From the NCBI GenBank assembly GCA_964489125.1, contig CAZAXY010000044.1, positions 1-26,201 of the forward strand: DNA of 26,201 nt, in the 5' to 3' direction. The notes under the pieces were generated by a model that saw nothing but the letters and a program-made list of their open reading frames with translations, made no database searches and was not told where the DNA came from. The position numbers and the translations under genes were made by a program. Shown piece after piece: positions 15,851 through 23,255 of the stretch. This DNA is from GYS-P2D sp964489125 (GTDB lineage: Bacteria > Bacteroidota > Bacteroidia > Chitinophagales > Saprospiraceae). How positions within the stretch are numbered: the stretch's first letter is position 1; the number at the start of each line of letters is the position of its first letter.

Positions 15851-17014
15851 ATGTATCCTAACCTATCCTATCTTCTCCACGATCTATTCGGTACTGCTCG
15901 TGACAATGCCTTATCTGTCATTCAGATGTTTGGATTATTAATGGGTTGTGGATTCTTTGCTTTAGGATATATCCTCTACAAAGAGTTAAAGAGGAAGGAA
16001 CAGCTAGGAGTCCTCAACTCTACCAGCAAGCAAGTCTGGGAAGGCAAAGGCGTGGAAATTGGTGAAGTCATCAGCAATGGTATATTTGGATTTGTGCTCG
16101 GCTTTAAAGTGCCGGCGATCGCCATGAACTTCGCAGAGTTCAAAGATGACGCTGCAGGATTTGTATTTTCTGGTCGCGGTAATATTCTCTTTGGGATAAT
16201 CGGCCTCTTGCTCTTTGCGGGCTACTCCTATTGGAAAGGACAAAAAACCAAAACTGAAAATCCTAAACAAGTAACCAGAGTAGTCCATCCTCACGATCGA
16301 GTTGGAGATATTATCGTTCTTGCGGCAATCTTTGGAATATTGGGATCACGCCTGTTTTCAATCCTTGAAAACATGGATACTTTCTTGCGAGATCCCATCG
16401 GCCAACTGTTCTCTGGCAGTGGACTTACGATTTATGGAGGCTTTATACTTGCCACCATAGCCATCGCCTACTATGTCCGTAAGAATGGCATGCCTGCTAT
16501 TCACGTTGCTGATGCAATTGCTCCAGCACTTATACTCGGTTATGGCATCGGCCGTTTAGGCTGTCAGATATCAGGTGATGGTGATTGGGGCATAGTCAAT
16601 GAACTGGCTAAGCCTGGTTGGTTCTTCTTACCTGACTGGATGTGGGCCTATGACTATCCGAACAATGTATTGAATGAAGGAGTAGCAATCGATGGATGCT
16701 CAGATAAATACTGTAGCAAGCTATCCCCAGCAGTATTTCCCACACCCATATATGAAGTATTCACAAGCGGTATTATCTTCTTGATATTATGGTTCAATCG
16801 TCCGAAGATTAAGCGGGCTGGGGTAATGTTTAGCCTATACTTGACATTGATGAGTGTGGCGAGATTTGCAGTTGAGCATATTCGAGTTAATCCTAGATAT
16901 GATTTCTTAGGAACGCAGCTTTCTCAGGCGCAATTGATATCAATGGCTCTATTTGCAATTGGGGTGTTTGGGCTTTACTATTTTAATAAGAAGGATAATC
17001 GGTTGATCTTTTAA
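15851..17014 (+). CDS. lgt: Prolipoprotein diacylglyceryl transferase (long Bacteroidota form)
   Basis: A 387-residue polytopic inner-membrane enzyme that transfers diacylglycerol from phosphatidylglycerol to the lipobox Cys of prolipoproteins. The Lgt signature is GYGIGRLGCQISGDGDWG near residues 232-249, in place of the GRIGNF wording of E. coli, preceded by the YGGFI membrane segment and followed by the SVARFAVEHIRVNPR block (conserved Glu/Arg). The protein is about 100 residues longer than E. coli Lgt, with an extra N-terminal membrane and loop segment (KRKEQLGVLNSTSKQVWEGKG), as is usual in the phylum. It would act on the lipoproteins predicted here (11135 and 12032 genes). It converges on prfA with 14 bp between stops. 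Confidence 0.94.
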   Translation: MYPNLSYLLHDLFGTARDNALSVIQMFGLLMGCGFFALGYILYKELKRKEQLGVLNSTSKQVWEGKGVEIGEVISNGIFGFVLGFKVPAIAMNFAEFKDDAAGFVFSGRGNILFGIIGLLLFAGYSYWKGQKTKTENPKQVTRVVHPHDRVGDIIVLAAIFGILGSRLFSILENMDTFLRDPIGQLFSGSGLTIYGGFILATIAIAYYVRKNGMPAIHVADAIAPALILGYGIGRLGCQISGDGDWGIVNELAKPGWFFLPDWMWAYDYPNNVLNEGVAIDGCSDKYCSKLSPAVFPTPIYEVFTSGIIFLILWFNRPKIKRAGVMFSLYLTLMSVARFAVEHIRVNPRYDFLGTQLSQAQLISMALFAIGVFGLYYFNKKDNRLIF

Positions 17015-17028
17015 TGGCTCTGATCAAG

Positions 17029-18099
17029 TTACACTGTCTCGCCAGCTTTCATCTTCTCAGCATTCTCAAAGACTTGTAGCGCTTCTATGACAGGCTCTAC
17101 ATCGCCCATGATTATTTTGTCTAGGCTATATAGGGTCAGGCTGATACGGTGGTCAGTTACTCGATTTTGAGGGTAGTTATACGTCCTGATTTTATCAGAG
17201 CGATCTCCGCTTCCTACGAGAGATTTTCGCTTAGCTTTTTGCTCGGAGTAGATCTTTTGCTCTTGTGCTTCTCTAACCTTGATGTATAGTCTTGTCAGAG
17301 CGATCTCTCTATTCTTATGCTGTGATCTTGAGTCCGTACTCTCAGATACGATGCCTGTAGGCAAGTGTGTAAATCGCACGCCTGATTCTGTCTTATTAAC
17401 ATGCTGACCACCAGCACCACTCGCTCGGAAAGTATCTGTACGCAGCTCATCCTTGCGGATGTCTATATCTTCCACTTCAAATTTTGGTATTACCGCAACT
17501 GTAGCTGCAGATGTGTGTACTCTACCTTGAGATTCTGTCTTTGGCACTCGCTGCACACGGTGCGCACCAGACTCAAACTTTAACTTGCCGAACACACCAT
17601 CGCCTCTCACCTCAAGGACCAACTTATTAAAGCCACCAACAGTGCCTTCATTAGCAGACAGTGTCTCCACCTTCCAGCCCTGCGTCTCAAAATACTTGCT
17701 ATACATCCTATATAGATCCCCTGCAAAAATGCTGGCCTCATCCCCCCCAGCCCCAGAGCGAATCTCGAATATCACATCCTTGTCATCATCTGGGTCCTTA
17801 GGAATCAGGAGCACTTTGATTTCTTCCTCTGCTTCAACCTTCTGTTGCTCAAGCTCTACCAACTCTGCCTGCGCCATCTGTCTCATCTCCTCATCGTCGT
17901 CATTTGACATCTCAGTAGCAGTTTCAATATTACCTAGGAGGTTCTTATAGCGATGATATTGATCATCCATGACCTTGAGATCCTTGTACTCCTTATTGAG
18001 CTTGGTATATTCCTTAATGTCAGAGACGATAGATGGGTCAGACAGTTTTTCTTCTACGTCCAGAAAACGGCTATGTATAGCTTCTAACTTATCAAGCAT
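17029..18099 (-). CDS. prfA: Peptide chain release factor 1
   Basis: A 356-residue class I release factor, normal length. The peptidyl-tRNA hydrolysis motif GGQ is at residues 230-232 (ASGAGGQHVNKTES). The stop-codon reading PxT tripeptide is PKT at 186-188 in RVPKTESQGRVHTSA, which marks RF1 (UAA/UAG) rather than RF2 (SPF). The N-terminal coiled-coil domain carries a very acidic patch (MSNDDDEEM). It is the last gene of a minus-strand run beginning with recA and follows the putative anti-sigma gene by 49 bp. UAG stops are used in this window (for example the SRAP and sulfotransferase genes), consistent with RF1 activity. Confidence 0.97.
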   Translation of the reverse strand: MLDKLEAIHSRFLDVEEKLSDPSIVSDIKEYTKLNKEYKDLKVMDDQYHRYKNLLGNIETATEMSNDDDEEMRQMAQAELVELEQQKVEAEEEIKVLLIPKDPDDDKDVIFEIRSGAGGDEASIFAGDLYRMYSKYFETQGWKVETLSANEGTVGGFNKLVLEVRGDGVFGKLKFESGAHRVQRVPKTESQGRVHTSAATVAVIPKFEVEDIDIRKDELRTDTFRASGAGGQHVNKTESGVRFTHLPTGIVSESTDSRSQHKNREIALTRLYIKVREAQEQKIYSEQKAKRKSLVGSGDRSDKIRTYNYPQNRVTDHRISLTLYSLDKIIMGDVEPVIEALQVFENAEKMKAGETV

Positions 18100-18148
18100 G
18101 ATAACTTACTTAAATGAATTGATGAGATAATATGTTAGTAGTGCTGAG

Positions 18149-18379
18149 CTAACCTACACTATTCTTGATCGTCTGGATCAAGTCTGTAGAAACCACTTGA
18201 CGAGAAACATTGTTTTTGATGAACTCTCTGAAGGATTGCTCCTTTTTGAAGAGCTCGCTACACTCATCGTCCTTTTGTACGATATCCATGAGTTGCTGAG
18301 AGCTTTCCTCATTGAGGCGATTGTCGAGATACAGGTTTACTTGATTGGAGAAAAAATGAAGCAAGTTTTCGTGTGCCAT
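18149..18379 (-). CDS. Small putative anti-sigma factor without zinc motif
   Basis: A 76-residue helical protein (NQVNLYLDNRLNEESSQQLMDIVQKDDECSELFKKEQSFREFIKNNV) with the pattern of a Bacteroidota anti-sigma N-domain: a first helix with LYLDNRL, then a helix with QQLM...DDECSELF. The HxxxCxxC zinc ligands of classical ZAS anti-sigma factors are missing (only one Cys), and no membrane segment is present, so it would be a soluble protein. It lies 67 bp downstream of the ECF sigma gene on the same strand, the usual cognate arrangement. Function is inferred from this position and the sequence pattern. Confidence 0.7.
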   Translation of the reverse strand: MAHENLLHFFSNQVNLYLDNRLNEESSQQLMDIVQKDDECSELFKKEQSFREFIKNNVSRQVVSTDLIQTIKNSVG

Positions 18380-18446
18380 AGGGCGTTAGTTTATCTCTTT
18401 CAATGTTCTCTTCAAATCTACTAAAGTTCTGTTAACATAACAAGGG

Positions 18447-19061
18447 CTATTCCTCTTCCTGACTAATAGGTCTTTTCTGACCTTGTTTTTGTCCTCTTAC
18501 ATCGACATATCCTTTCTTCTCTGCATAAGATTTCAACTTATCCTTGAGCATATTTCTTGCTCTGAACAATCGTGATCTGACAGTGCCGATGGGTACCTCG
18601 ATTATCTTAGCGATCTCCTCATAGGTGAAGCCTTCTACATCTGATAACAGCAGGACTGTCTTAAAATCTAGAGGTAAAGCGTTTATTGCTATAGTGATCT
18701 CATCACCGAGCATCTTATTAAAGATCTCCTCTCGCAAGTCCATATAACCGGTAAGGGTGTCATGGCTCTGATCACGATAGGTCGTAATCTCTTCATAGTC
18801 TACCTGAGTAGGTCGCTTACTCTTCTTGCGATACTCATTGATATAGGCATTCTTCATGATCTTAAAGAGCCAGGCCTTAGCGTTAGTCCCCTTGTCATAC
18901 TTGTCTATAAATCTAAATGCCTTCATATAGGTTTCCTGTACGAGATCGTTGGCATCAGATTCATTATAGGAGAGGTGGAATGCAAAAGTTTTCAATGCAT
19001 CAACATGAGGTAAAAACTCCTCTTCAAATGTTGCGTAATCTTTTTGGCTGTGTTCTGACAA
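18447..19061 (-). CDS. ECF (extracytoplasmic function) sigma factor
   Basis: A 204-residue sigma-70 family protein with only regions 2 and 4. Region 2 is visible at residues 25-90 (NDLVQETYMKAFRFIDKYDKGTNAKAWLFKIMKNAYINEYRKK). Region 4 is near 120-175 (ALPLDFKTVLLLSDVEGFTYEEIAKIIEVPIGTVRSRLFRARNML) with its DNA-binding helix-turn-helix. The C-terminus has a basic tail (RGQKQGQKRPI). The start codon is TTG at 19061, the only in-frame candidate, with GAGAGG four bases upstream. It sits between pdeM (34 bp upstream) and the putative anti-sigma gene, so it is probably transcribed with both. Confidence 0.93.
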   Translation of the reverse strand: MSEHSQKDYATFEEEFLPHVDALKTFAFHLSYNESDANDLVQETYMKAFRFIDKYDKGTNAKAWLFKIMKNAYINEYRKKSKRPTQVDYEEITTYRDQSHDTLTGYMDLREEIFNKMLGDEITIAINALPLDFKTVLLLSDVEGFTYEEIAKIIEVPIGTVRSRLFRARNMLKDKLKSYAEKKGYVDVRGQKQGQKRPISQEEE

Positions 19062-19095
19062 GGTCCTCTCTAATTTGGAGCAAACTTATAACTAA

Positions 19096-19734
19096 TTATT
19101 CAACTTGTATGATCTGATCGTCTGCTACTACATAGACGTTATCTCCTTCCTGAGTTGTTACAGCATGCATCCCGGTAAAACTACCAAATGCTGGAAGTAT
19201 ACCTCCTTGATGGCCAAAATAAAAGCACGGCAACCTGAGATACTGTCGGCTCTTGCCTTTCATTTTATAACATGGGTGTATATGACCACAGAGATTATAA
19301 TACCCCTCATGTATAACTGGATCGTGAGTAAATAGAAACGGCCCTACGATTAAGCTTTCTTGGTGGATTTCCATATCCACACGATCATATTGCGATTGGT
19401 GCAAGATATCGTGGTTGCCCTTAATGAGCTCAAAGGCAATATTGTTGTGGTTCTCCAGAAAATCACTAAACAGCTCCCAATCGTAGTTATGGTCACTATG
19501 AAACAAGTCGCCCAAGAATATCACACGCTTGGGGGAATGCTCAAGGATTAGTTCTTGAAAGACGTGATAGTTGGCCTCACCTGCTTCTACGGGAACGGCA
19601 ATGCCTGCTTTTCTGAAATGCTCAACCTTGCCCAAGTGTAAGTCCGCAATTAATAGCAGATGCTCCTTGGGCCAATAGATAGCCTTTTCGGGTAGCAAGC
19701 TTAGTTCCTCCCCGCTAAGAACTATATTCGTCAT
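19096..19734 (-). CDS. pdeM: PdeM, ligase-associated DNA-damage-response metallophosphatase/endonuclease
   Basis: A 212-residue calcineurin-like phosphoesterase. Metal-binding motifs in order are DLHLGK (Asp31, His33), GDLFHS (Asp76), GNHD (Asn107-Asp109), THDP (His137) and GHIHP (His151/His153). The GKVEHFRKAGIAVP block after the first motif is characteristic of PdeM. In the family it is usually encoded beside an ATP-dependent DNA ligase, Lhr-like helicase and exonuclease; those genes are absent here. Instead it lies 22 bp downstream of recA on the same strand, which ties it to DNA repair in a different way. Confidence 0.92.
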   Translation of the reverse strand: MTNIVLSGEELSLLPEKAIYWPKEHLLLIADLHLGKVEHFRKAGIAVPVEAGEANYHVFQELILEHSPKRVIFLGDLFHSDHNYDWELFSDFLENHNNIAFELIKGNHDILHQSQYDRVDMEIHQESLIVGPFLFTHDPVIHEGYYNLCGHIHPCYKMKGKSRQYLRLPCFYFGHQGGILPAFGSFTGMHAVTTQEGDNVYVVADDQIIQVE

Positions 19735-19756
19735 AATCCTAAGTGGCCGTACAGGG

Positions 19757-20824
19757 TTACCCTTCTGATTCTGGTTCTCCAGCTACTTCGGCTTCAGCAA
19801 GCTCTGGAGTAGTACCGTTAAGATCAGGCATATAGTGATCTAGGATTCGTTGAGTAATCTCCTCTGCGACTTCTGGATTGTCATCTAAAAATTGCTTAGC
19901 TGACTCTTTACCCTGTGCAATCTTAGTATCATTATAACTATACCACGAACCACTCTTCTGTATGAAGTCAAGGTTTACACCGAGATCAATTATCTCTCCA
20001 AGCCTGGAGACCCCTTTCCCGAAGGTGATCTCAAAAAGCGCTAATCTGAATGGCGGTGCAAGCTTATTCTTGACTACCTTAACCTTTATCGGATTCCCGA
20101 CAACATTCCCTTCTTTGTCTTTTATTGATGTACCTGACTTACGGATGTCTAGGCGAATTGATGCATAGAATTTAAGGGCATTACCTCCTGTAGTAGTCTC
20201 AGGATTCCCGAACATTACGCCGATCTTCTCTCTAAGCTGATTGATGAATATGCAGCAACATCCTGTTCTACCTATAGTAGCAGTCAGTTTACGTAGTGCC
20301 TGTGACATCAACCTTGCTTGGAGGCCCATCTTAGAGTCTCCCATCTCTCCTTCTATCTCGCTACGAGGAGTTAAGGCTGCAACAGAATCCACGACCAAGA
20401 TGTCTATGGCTCCTGAGCGTATGAGATTTTCTGTGATCTCGAGGGCTTGCTCACCATTATCTGGTTGTGATATGAGGAGGTTTTCCGTGTCTACGCCGAG
20501 GGCTTCGGCATAAGTTTTATCAAATGCATGCTCCGCATCAATGAATGCCGCTATACCTCCCTTCTTTTGTGCTTCTGCTATGGCGTGAATGGCAAGAGTT
20601 GTTTTACCTGATGACTCAGGGCCATAGATTTCTACGACACGCCCTCTAGGTAAACCTCCTATACCCAATGCGATATCAAGTGTTAATGATCCCGTAGGGA
20701 TAACATCAACTTCCACCTGAGGCTTGTCGCCCAATTTCATGATGGTTCCTTTACCGTAGGTCTTATCTAGTTTGTCAAGGGTGAGCTTGAGTGCTTTGAG
20801 CTTTTGTTCTTTCTCTTTGGACAT
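19757..20824 (-). CDS. recA: RecA recombinase
   Basis: A 355-residue RecA of normal length. The Walker A motif is GPESSGKTT at residues 68-76, followed by AFIDAEHAFD (MAW-type block), LLISQPDNGEQALEI, Walker B DILVVDSVAAL, the L1 region (SEIEGEMGDSKMGLQARLMSQALRKL), FINQLREKIGVMFGNPETTTGGNALKFYAS (L2) and an acidic C-terminus (EAEVAGEPESEG). It forms filaments on single-stranded DNA for recombination and acts as the coprotease that triggers self-cleavage of S24 repressors such as the one at 6603-7382. It heads the minus-strand run into pdeM. A palindrome overlaps its likely -7 box. Confidence 0.99.
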   Translation of the reverse strand: MSKEKEQKLKALKLTLDKLDKTYGKGTIMKLGDKPQVEVDVIPTGSLTLDIALGIGGLPRGRVVEIYGPESSGKTTLAIHAIAEAQKKGGIAAFIDAEHAFDKTYAEALGVDTENLLISQPDNGEQALEITENLIRSGAIDILVVDSVAALTPRSEIEGEMGDSKMGLQARLMSQALRKLTATIGRTGCCCIFINQLREKIGVMFGNPETTTGGNALKFYASIRLDIRKSGTSIKDKEGNVVGNPIKVKVVKNKLAPPFRLALFEITFGKGVSRLGEIIDLGVNLDFIQKSGSWYSYNDTKIAQGKESAKQFLDDNPEVAEEITQRILDHYMPDLNGTTPELAEAEVAGEPESEG

Positions 20825-20865
20825 AGGTGGGTATTAATCCTTTAGGTTAGTCAATATATAGTTGA

Positions 20866-20889
20866 CAAATGTAATGTATACTCATTACA
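20866..20889 (-). promoter_or_regulatory. recA promoter with overlapping palindrome
   Basis: On the minus strand TACATTTG (20873-20866) matches the Bacteroidota -7 consensus TAnnTTTG exactly. It overlaps the inverted repeat TGTAATG-N6-CATTACA at 20870-20889, seven-base arms and perfect. A -33 TTG is not at the expected distance (the nearest are 14 and 25 bp away). The palindrome differs from the TAGCA operators of the XRE-S24 repressor, so a different regulator may act here. Confidence 0.5.
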
Positions 20890-20927
20890 ATACCTATCCA
20901 AGATTAATACAACTATCTCCTATTTCA

Positions 20928-21149
20928 CTATGCTGTTGCAGCACTGTACGCCAAAATGGACTTAATCACCCTCCTTTTGGGGTAATATCTTACTTGAGGC
21001 AGTCTCTTATGTACACGGCAAAGATCATTGAACTTCGCCGTCCACTCTGGTTCATGCTGGATTGCATACTCAACCTCGATGTGATCGAGAGCCGAGAGCT
21101 CGTTGTAAAGGAATAAGATAATTTTGTTTGAAATGTAGTTTTGCGTCAT
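20928..21149 (-). CDS. Small conserved protein, anti-sigma-like N-domain
   Basis: A 73-residue protein beginning MTQNYISNKIILFLYNELSALDHIEVEYAI, which matches a short Bacteroidota protein I recall as conserved and usually unassigned. The LFLYNELS helix followed by a second helix with acidic residues (HEPEWTAKFNDLCRVHKRL) and a terminal SILAYSAATA resembles a zinc-less anti-sigma N-domain. There is no sigma gene adjacent to it, so that role is only a suggestion. An antisense frame covers the same bases on the plus strand but has no matching family. Confidence 0.65.
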   Translation of the reverse strand: MTQNYISNKIILFLYNELSALDHIEVEYAIQHEPEWTAKFNDLCRVHKRLPQVRYYPKRRVIKSILAYSAATA

Positions 21150-21192
21150 ATAGTAACGTTGGTCAAAAATTTATGCTTTAATAGAACAATGT

Positions 21193-21220
21193 CACAAATG
21201 AAAATATTGTGCCACAAATG
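21193..21220. repeat. Two CACAAATG direct repeats upstream of the small conserved gene
   Basis: CACAAATG occurs at 21193-21200 and 21213-21220, 20 bp apart. On the minus strand each gives TTTG, and TAAATTTT (21173-21166) lies 21 bp after one TTG, so part of this may be the promoter of the small gene at 20928-21149. Confidence 0.35.
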
Positions 21221-21282
21221 CTTAAGAGTAAGTTAGTTAGGCGAACTGACAATGACGTATACGGCAGAAGGTAAATATCATA

Positions 21283-22182
21283 TTATAGCTCAACACAATA
21301 TCTCGGAATCGATCCTTCAAAATGACCTATTAACATGGTCAACAGATCCTTATCAGATCGATTCTCTATCCTCCTATCATCAATATGGGTGATAGGTGTC
21401 AATTCTCCCATTGTCCCAGAGCAGAATACTTGATCTGCGTTATACAGTTCTGTCAGTGAAATATTCCGTTCATAAATCTCAATGGATTGCTCTTTGCAGA
21501 TTTGAATGATCATGCCACGAGTGATTCCATGGAGACATGCTTCGGCAGTAGGTGTATGGACCGCACCATTTTTTACTATAAATATGTTAGTGCCATTAAG
21601 CTCTGCGGCGAACCCAAAATAGTCTAACATCAATGCAGCGTCAACACCTGCGACATTGGCCTGTATCTTAGCTTGTATGTTATTAAGGAGGTTATTATGA
21701 TGAATCTTAGAATCAAGAAATGACGGATTATTCCTTCTGATGGTCGAAGTAATCACCTTGATTCCATGGTCGTTATCATAGACTGGTGGCTTCCATTCTG
21801 GCAGTATGATCAGACAGCTACCGGACTGATTTAATCGAGGATCCATACCCGAAGTAATCTTGGTGCCTCGTGTTAGGGTGAGTCTGATATGAGTATCTCT
21901 GGTCATATTATTCGCCTTGAGCGTCTCAGCGAGTGCCTCCCTAATTGTTGCCTCTGTAGGAATATCTACGAATGCCAATGCCTTCGCAGACTCGTAAAGT
22001 CGGTTGAGGTGTCTATCCAATAGAAATATTCCTTCAGGATAGACTCTGAGCCCTTCCCATACTGCATCACCTCCTTGGACTACACTATCAAATACTGATA
22101 CTTTCGCGTCTTCCCGAGCGTAAAGACGGTCTCCCACCCACACTTGGATATCCTTATTTCTTGGGTCAAATTTTTGTAGCAT
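21283..22182 (-). CDS. Class IV aminotransferase, BCAT-like
   Basis: A 299-residue PLP-dependent fold-type IV enzyme. Family blocks are SVFDSVVQGGDAVWEGLRVY (residues 29-48), RLTLTRGTKITSGMDP, the PLP lysine in DSKIHHNNLLNNIQAK near residues 159-174, ELNGTNIFIV and the phosphate-binding GTMGELTPI. The DSKIHHNN wording is not that of E. coli IlvE but closely matches plant branched-chain aminotransferase-like proteins as I recall them. Its ATG directly follows the TAG stop of the sulfotransferase-like gene, so the two are translated as a pair. The substrate cannot be read from the sequence; branched-chain or D-amino acid transamination are the family options. Confidence 0.9.
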   Translation of the reverse strand: MLQKFDPRNKDIQVWVGDRLYAREDAKVSVFDSVVQGGDAVWEGLRVYPEGIFLLDRHLNRLYESAKALAFVDIPTEATIREALAETLKANNMTRDTHIRLTLTRGTKITSGMDPRLNQSGSCLIILPEWKPPVYDNDHGIKVITSTIRRNNPSFLDSKIHHNNLLNNIQAKIQANVAGVDAALMLDYFGFAAELNGTNIFIVKNGAVHTPTAEACLHGITRGMIIQICKEQSIEIYERNISLTELYNADQVFCSGTMGELTPITHIDDRRIENRSDKDLLTMLIGHFEGSIPRYCVEL

Positions 22183-22908
22183 CTACGGAGTAATAATATG
22201 GTTAGATAATTGATCGTAGTAGTAGTAAGCCTCTTCTAATAAAGGCTTCAAGTGTTCAGGAAATGCTCGCCTACTCGTCGCTTGTTTTTTAAATCCTGTA
22301 GATTCCCAAACATTCTCATACCAATGAGGTGCCCAGATGCCATCATAAGGTTTTGGTCCTGCTGACCAATGTAACATCTGTCTATCAAATGGTATGCTTA
22401 AGTGATGGCACAGTCTCGATAACTCTCTTTCGGGGTTTTCAAGGATCTGTCCTGAGTTTATCACAATGGGTTCAACTCCCTGTTCTACCAGGTGTGCGAA
22501 TAATTCATATTCGTGCTTGAGTCCGATATCTCTAATAGCTGGTTTTTCAATTACTTGGGCAAATGATGCAATCAATTGTTTTGGATTGCGGATTAGAAAT
22601 ACATTCTTAAGTTCTCTTAAGAACGCTAGATCTTCAAGTCCTTCGTAATGGTGGGCCATACCCTTAATAAATAGATAAGGTTTATCTATATCCTGAAAAA
22701 AGTAAGTGGATAATACTGTTTCGATATCATTGGGTAAAGACCTCAAAATTTCTTCTTGACCTGGATGGTCAACATCAACTTGTCTGAGATAGTATCCGTA
22801 CATAGGTTCATCAACAACAAGCGTATCTGACCTGCTGGCAAATGAGTACATCAGAGCAGTTGAGATGTTACGTGGTCCCGAGATCAGATTAATCCTTATG
22901 CTACTCAT
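22183..22908 (-). CDS. Sulfotransferase-like protein, partner of the adjacent aminotransferase
   Basis: A 241-residue P-loop sulfotransferase-fold protein. The N-terminal SGPRNISTALMYSFASR replaces the usual PSB loop (GxxRxGTT), followed by VVDEPMYGYYLR, a central LRELKNVFLIRNPKQLIASF (3'-phosphate region) and a C-terminal GPKPYDGIWAPHWYENVWESTGF. The upstream start at 22932 would give eight extra residues; ATG at 22908 overlaps the ATL stop as ATGA, the usual coupling arrangement, and begins right at the fold, so I use it. The next gene starts immediately after its TAG. A PAPS-dependent transfer is possible but the altered loop makes that uncertain; the acceptor is unknown. Confidence 0.8.
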   Translation of the reverse strand: MSSIRINLISGPRNISTALMYSFASRSDTLVVDEPMYGYYLRQVDVDHPGQEEILRSLPNDIETVLSTYFFQDIDKPYLFIKGMAHHYEGLEDLAFLRELKNVFLIRNPKQLIASFAQVIEKPAIRDIGLKHEYELFAHLVEQGVEPIVINSGQILENPERELSRLCHHLSIPFDRQMLHWSAGPKPYDGIWAPHWYENVWESTGFKKQATSRRAFPEHLKPLLEEAYYYYDQLSNHIITP

Positions 22909-23237
22909 AGCTCCATCTGTTCTGGATGCCAATAAAGTTCTTTAAAATTCTTGACCTTATCATTGACTACCGTAACACCTTCTGCCTCGAGTGACTCTTG
23001 CATCTTAGTCGGCGTCGCAAAACTCAATCTTCCAGATAATACGCCTTTACTATTGACAACTCTGTGAGCAGGTACTGATCCTATTGTGCTGCGGTTAGAT
23101 TGAGTCAAGGCCCATCCAACCATGCGGGCCGATCCTAGTGAGAGATAGTCTGCTATAGCTCCATAGGTAGAAACTCTACCTTTAGGTATCTGGCGAGTCA
23201 CATAATAGACCATCTCATAGTAACTTTGTTCCTTCAC
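22905..23237 (-). CDS. Alkyltransferase-like protein (ATL), Cys-less MGMT relative
   Basis: A 110-residue protein with the MGMT C-domain pattern: IPKGRVSTYGAIADYLSLGSARMVGWAL, then SVPAHRVVNSKGVLSG. The active-site motif PCHRV of O6-alkylguanine transferases is PAHRV here, with Ala57 replacing the acceptor Cys, so it cannot accept alkyl groups. ATL proteins bind O6-alkylguanine, flip it out and flag the lesion for nucleotide excision repair. The start is GTG at 23237, which places the helix before IPKGRV at the usual distance; the internal ATG at residue 9 is possible. Its stop overlaps the sulfotransferase-like start by 4 bp. Confidence 0.9.
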   Translation of the reverse strand: MKEQSYYEMVYYVTRQIPKGRVSTYGAIADYLSLGSARMVGWALTQSNRSTIGSVPAHRVVNSKGVLSGRLSFATPTKMQESLEAEGVTVVNDKVKNFKELYWHPEQMEL

Positions 23238-23255
23238 AATTAAGCGTCGTTTTAT

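Noticed and set aside
17585..17950. 121-codon plus-strand open frame opposite prfA
   Set aside because: Serine/proline-rich composition typical of an antisense shadow, lying wholly inside a well-conserved release factor gene.
20862..21116. 84-codon plus-strand open frame over the recA leader and the small conserved gene
   Set aside because: The minus-strand 73-residue protein has a recognisable conserved start and end; the plus-strand frame has none and runs across the recA promoter.
22909..22932. Upstream start giving eight extra residues on the sulfotransferase-like protein
   Set aside because: The ATG at 22908 overlaps the upstream stop as ATGA and begins at the conserved fold.
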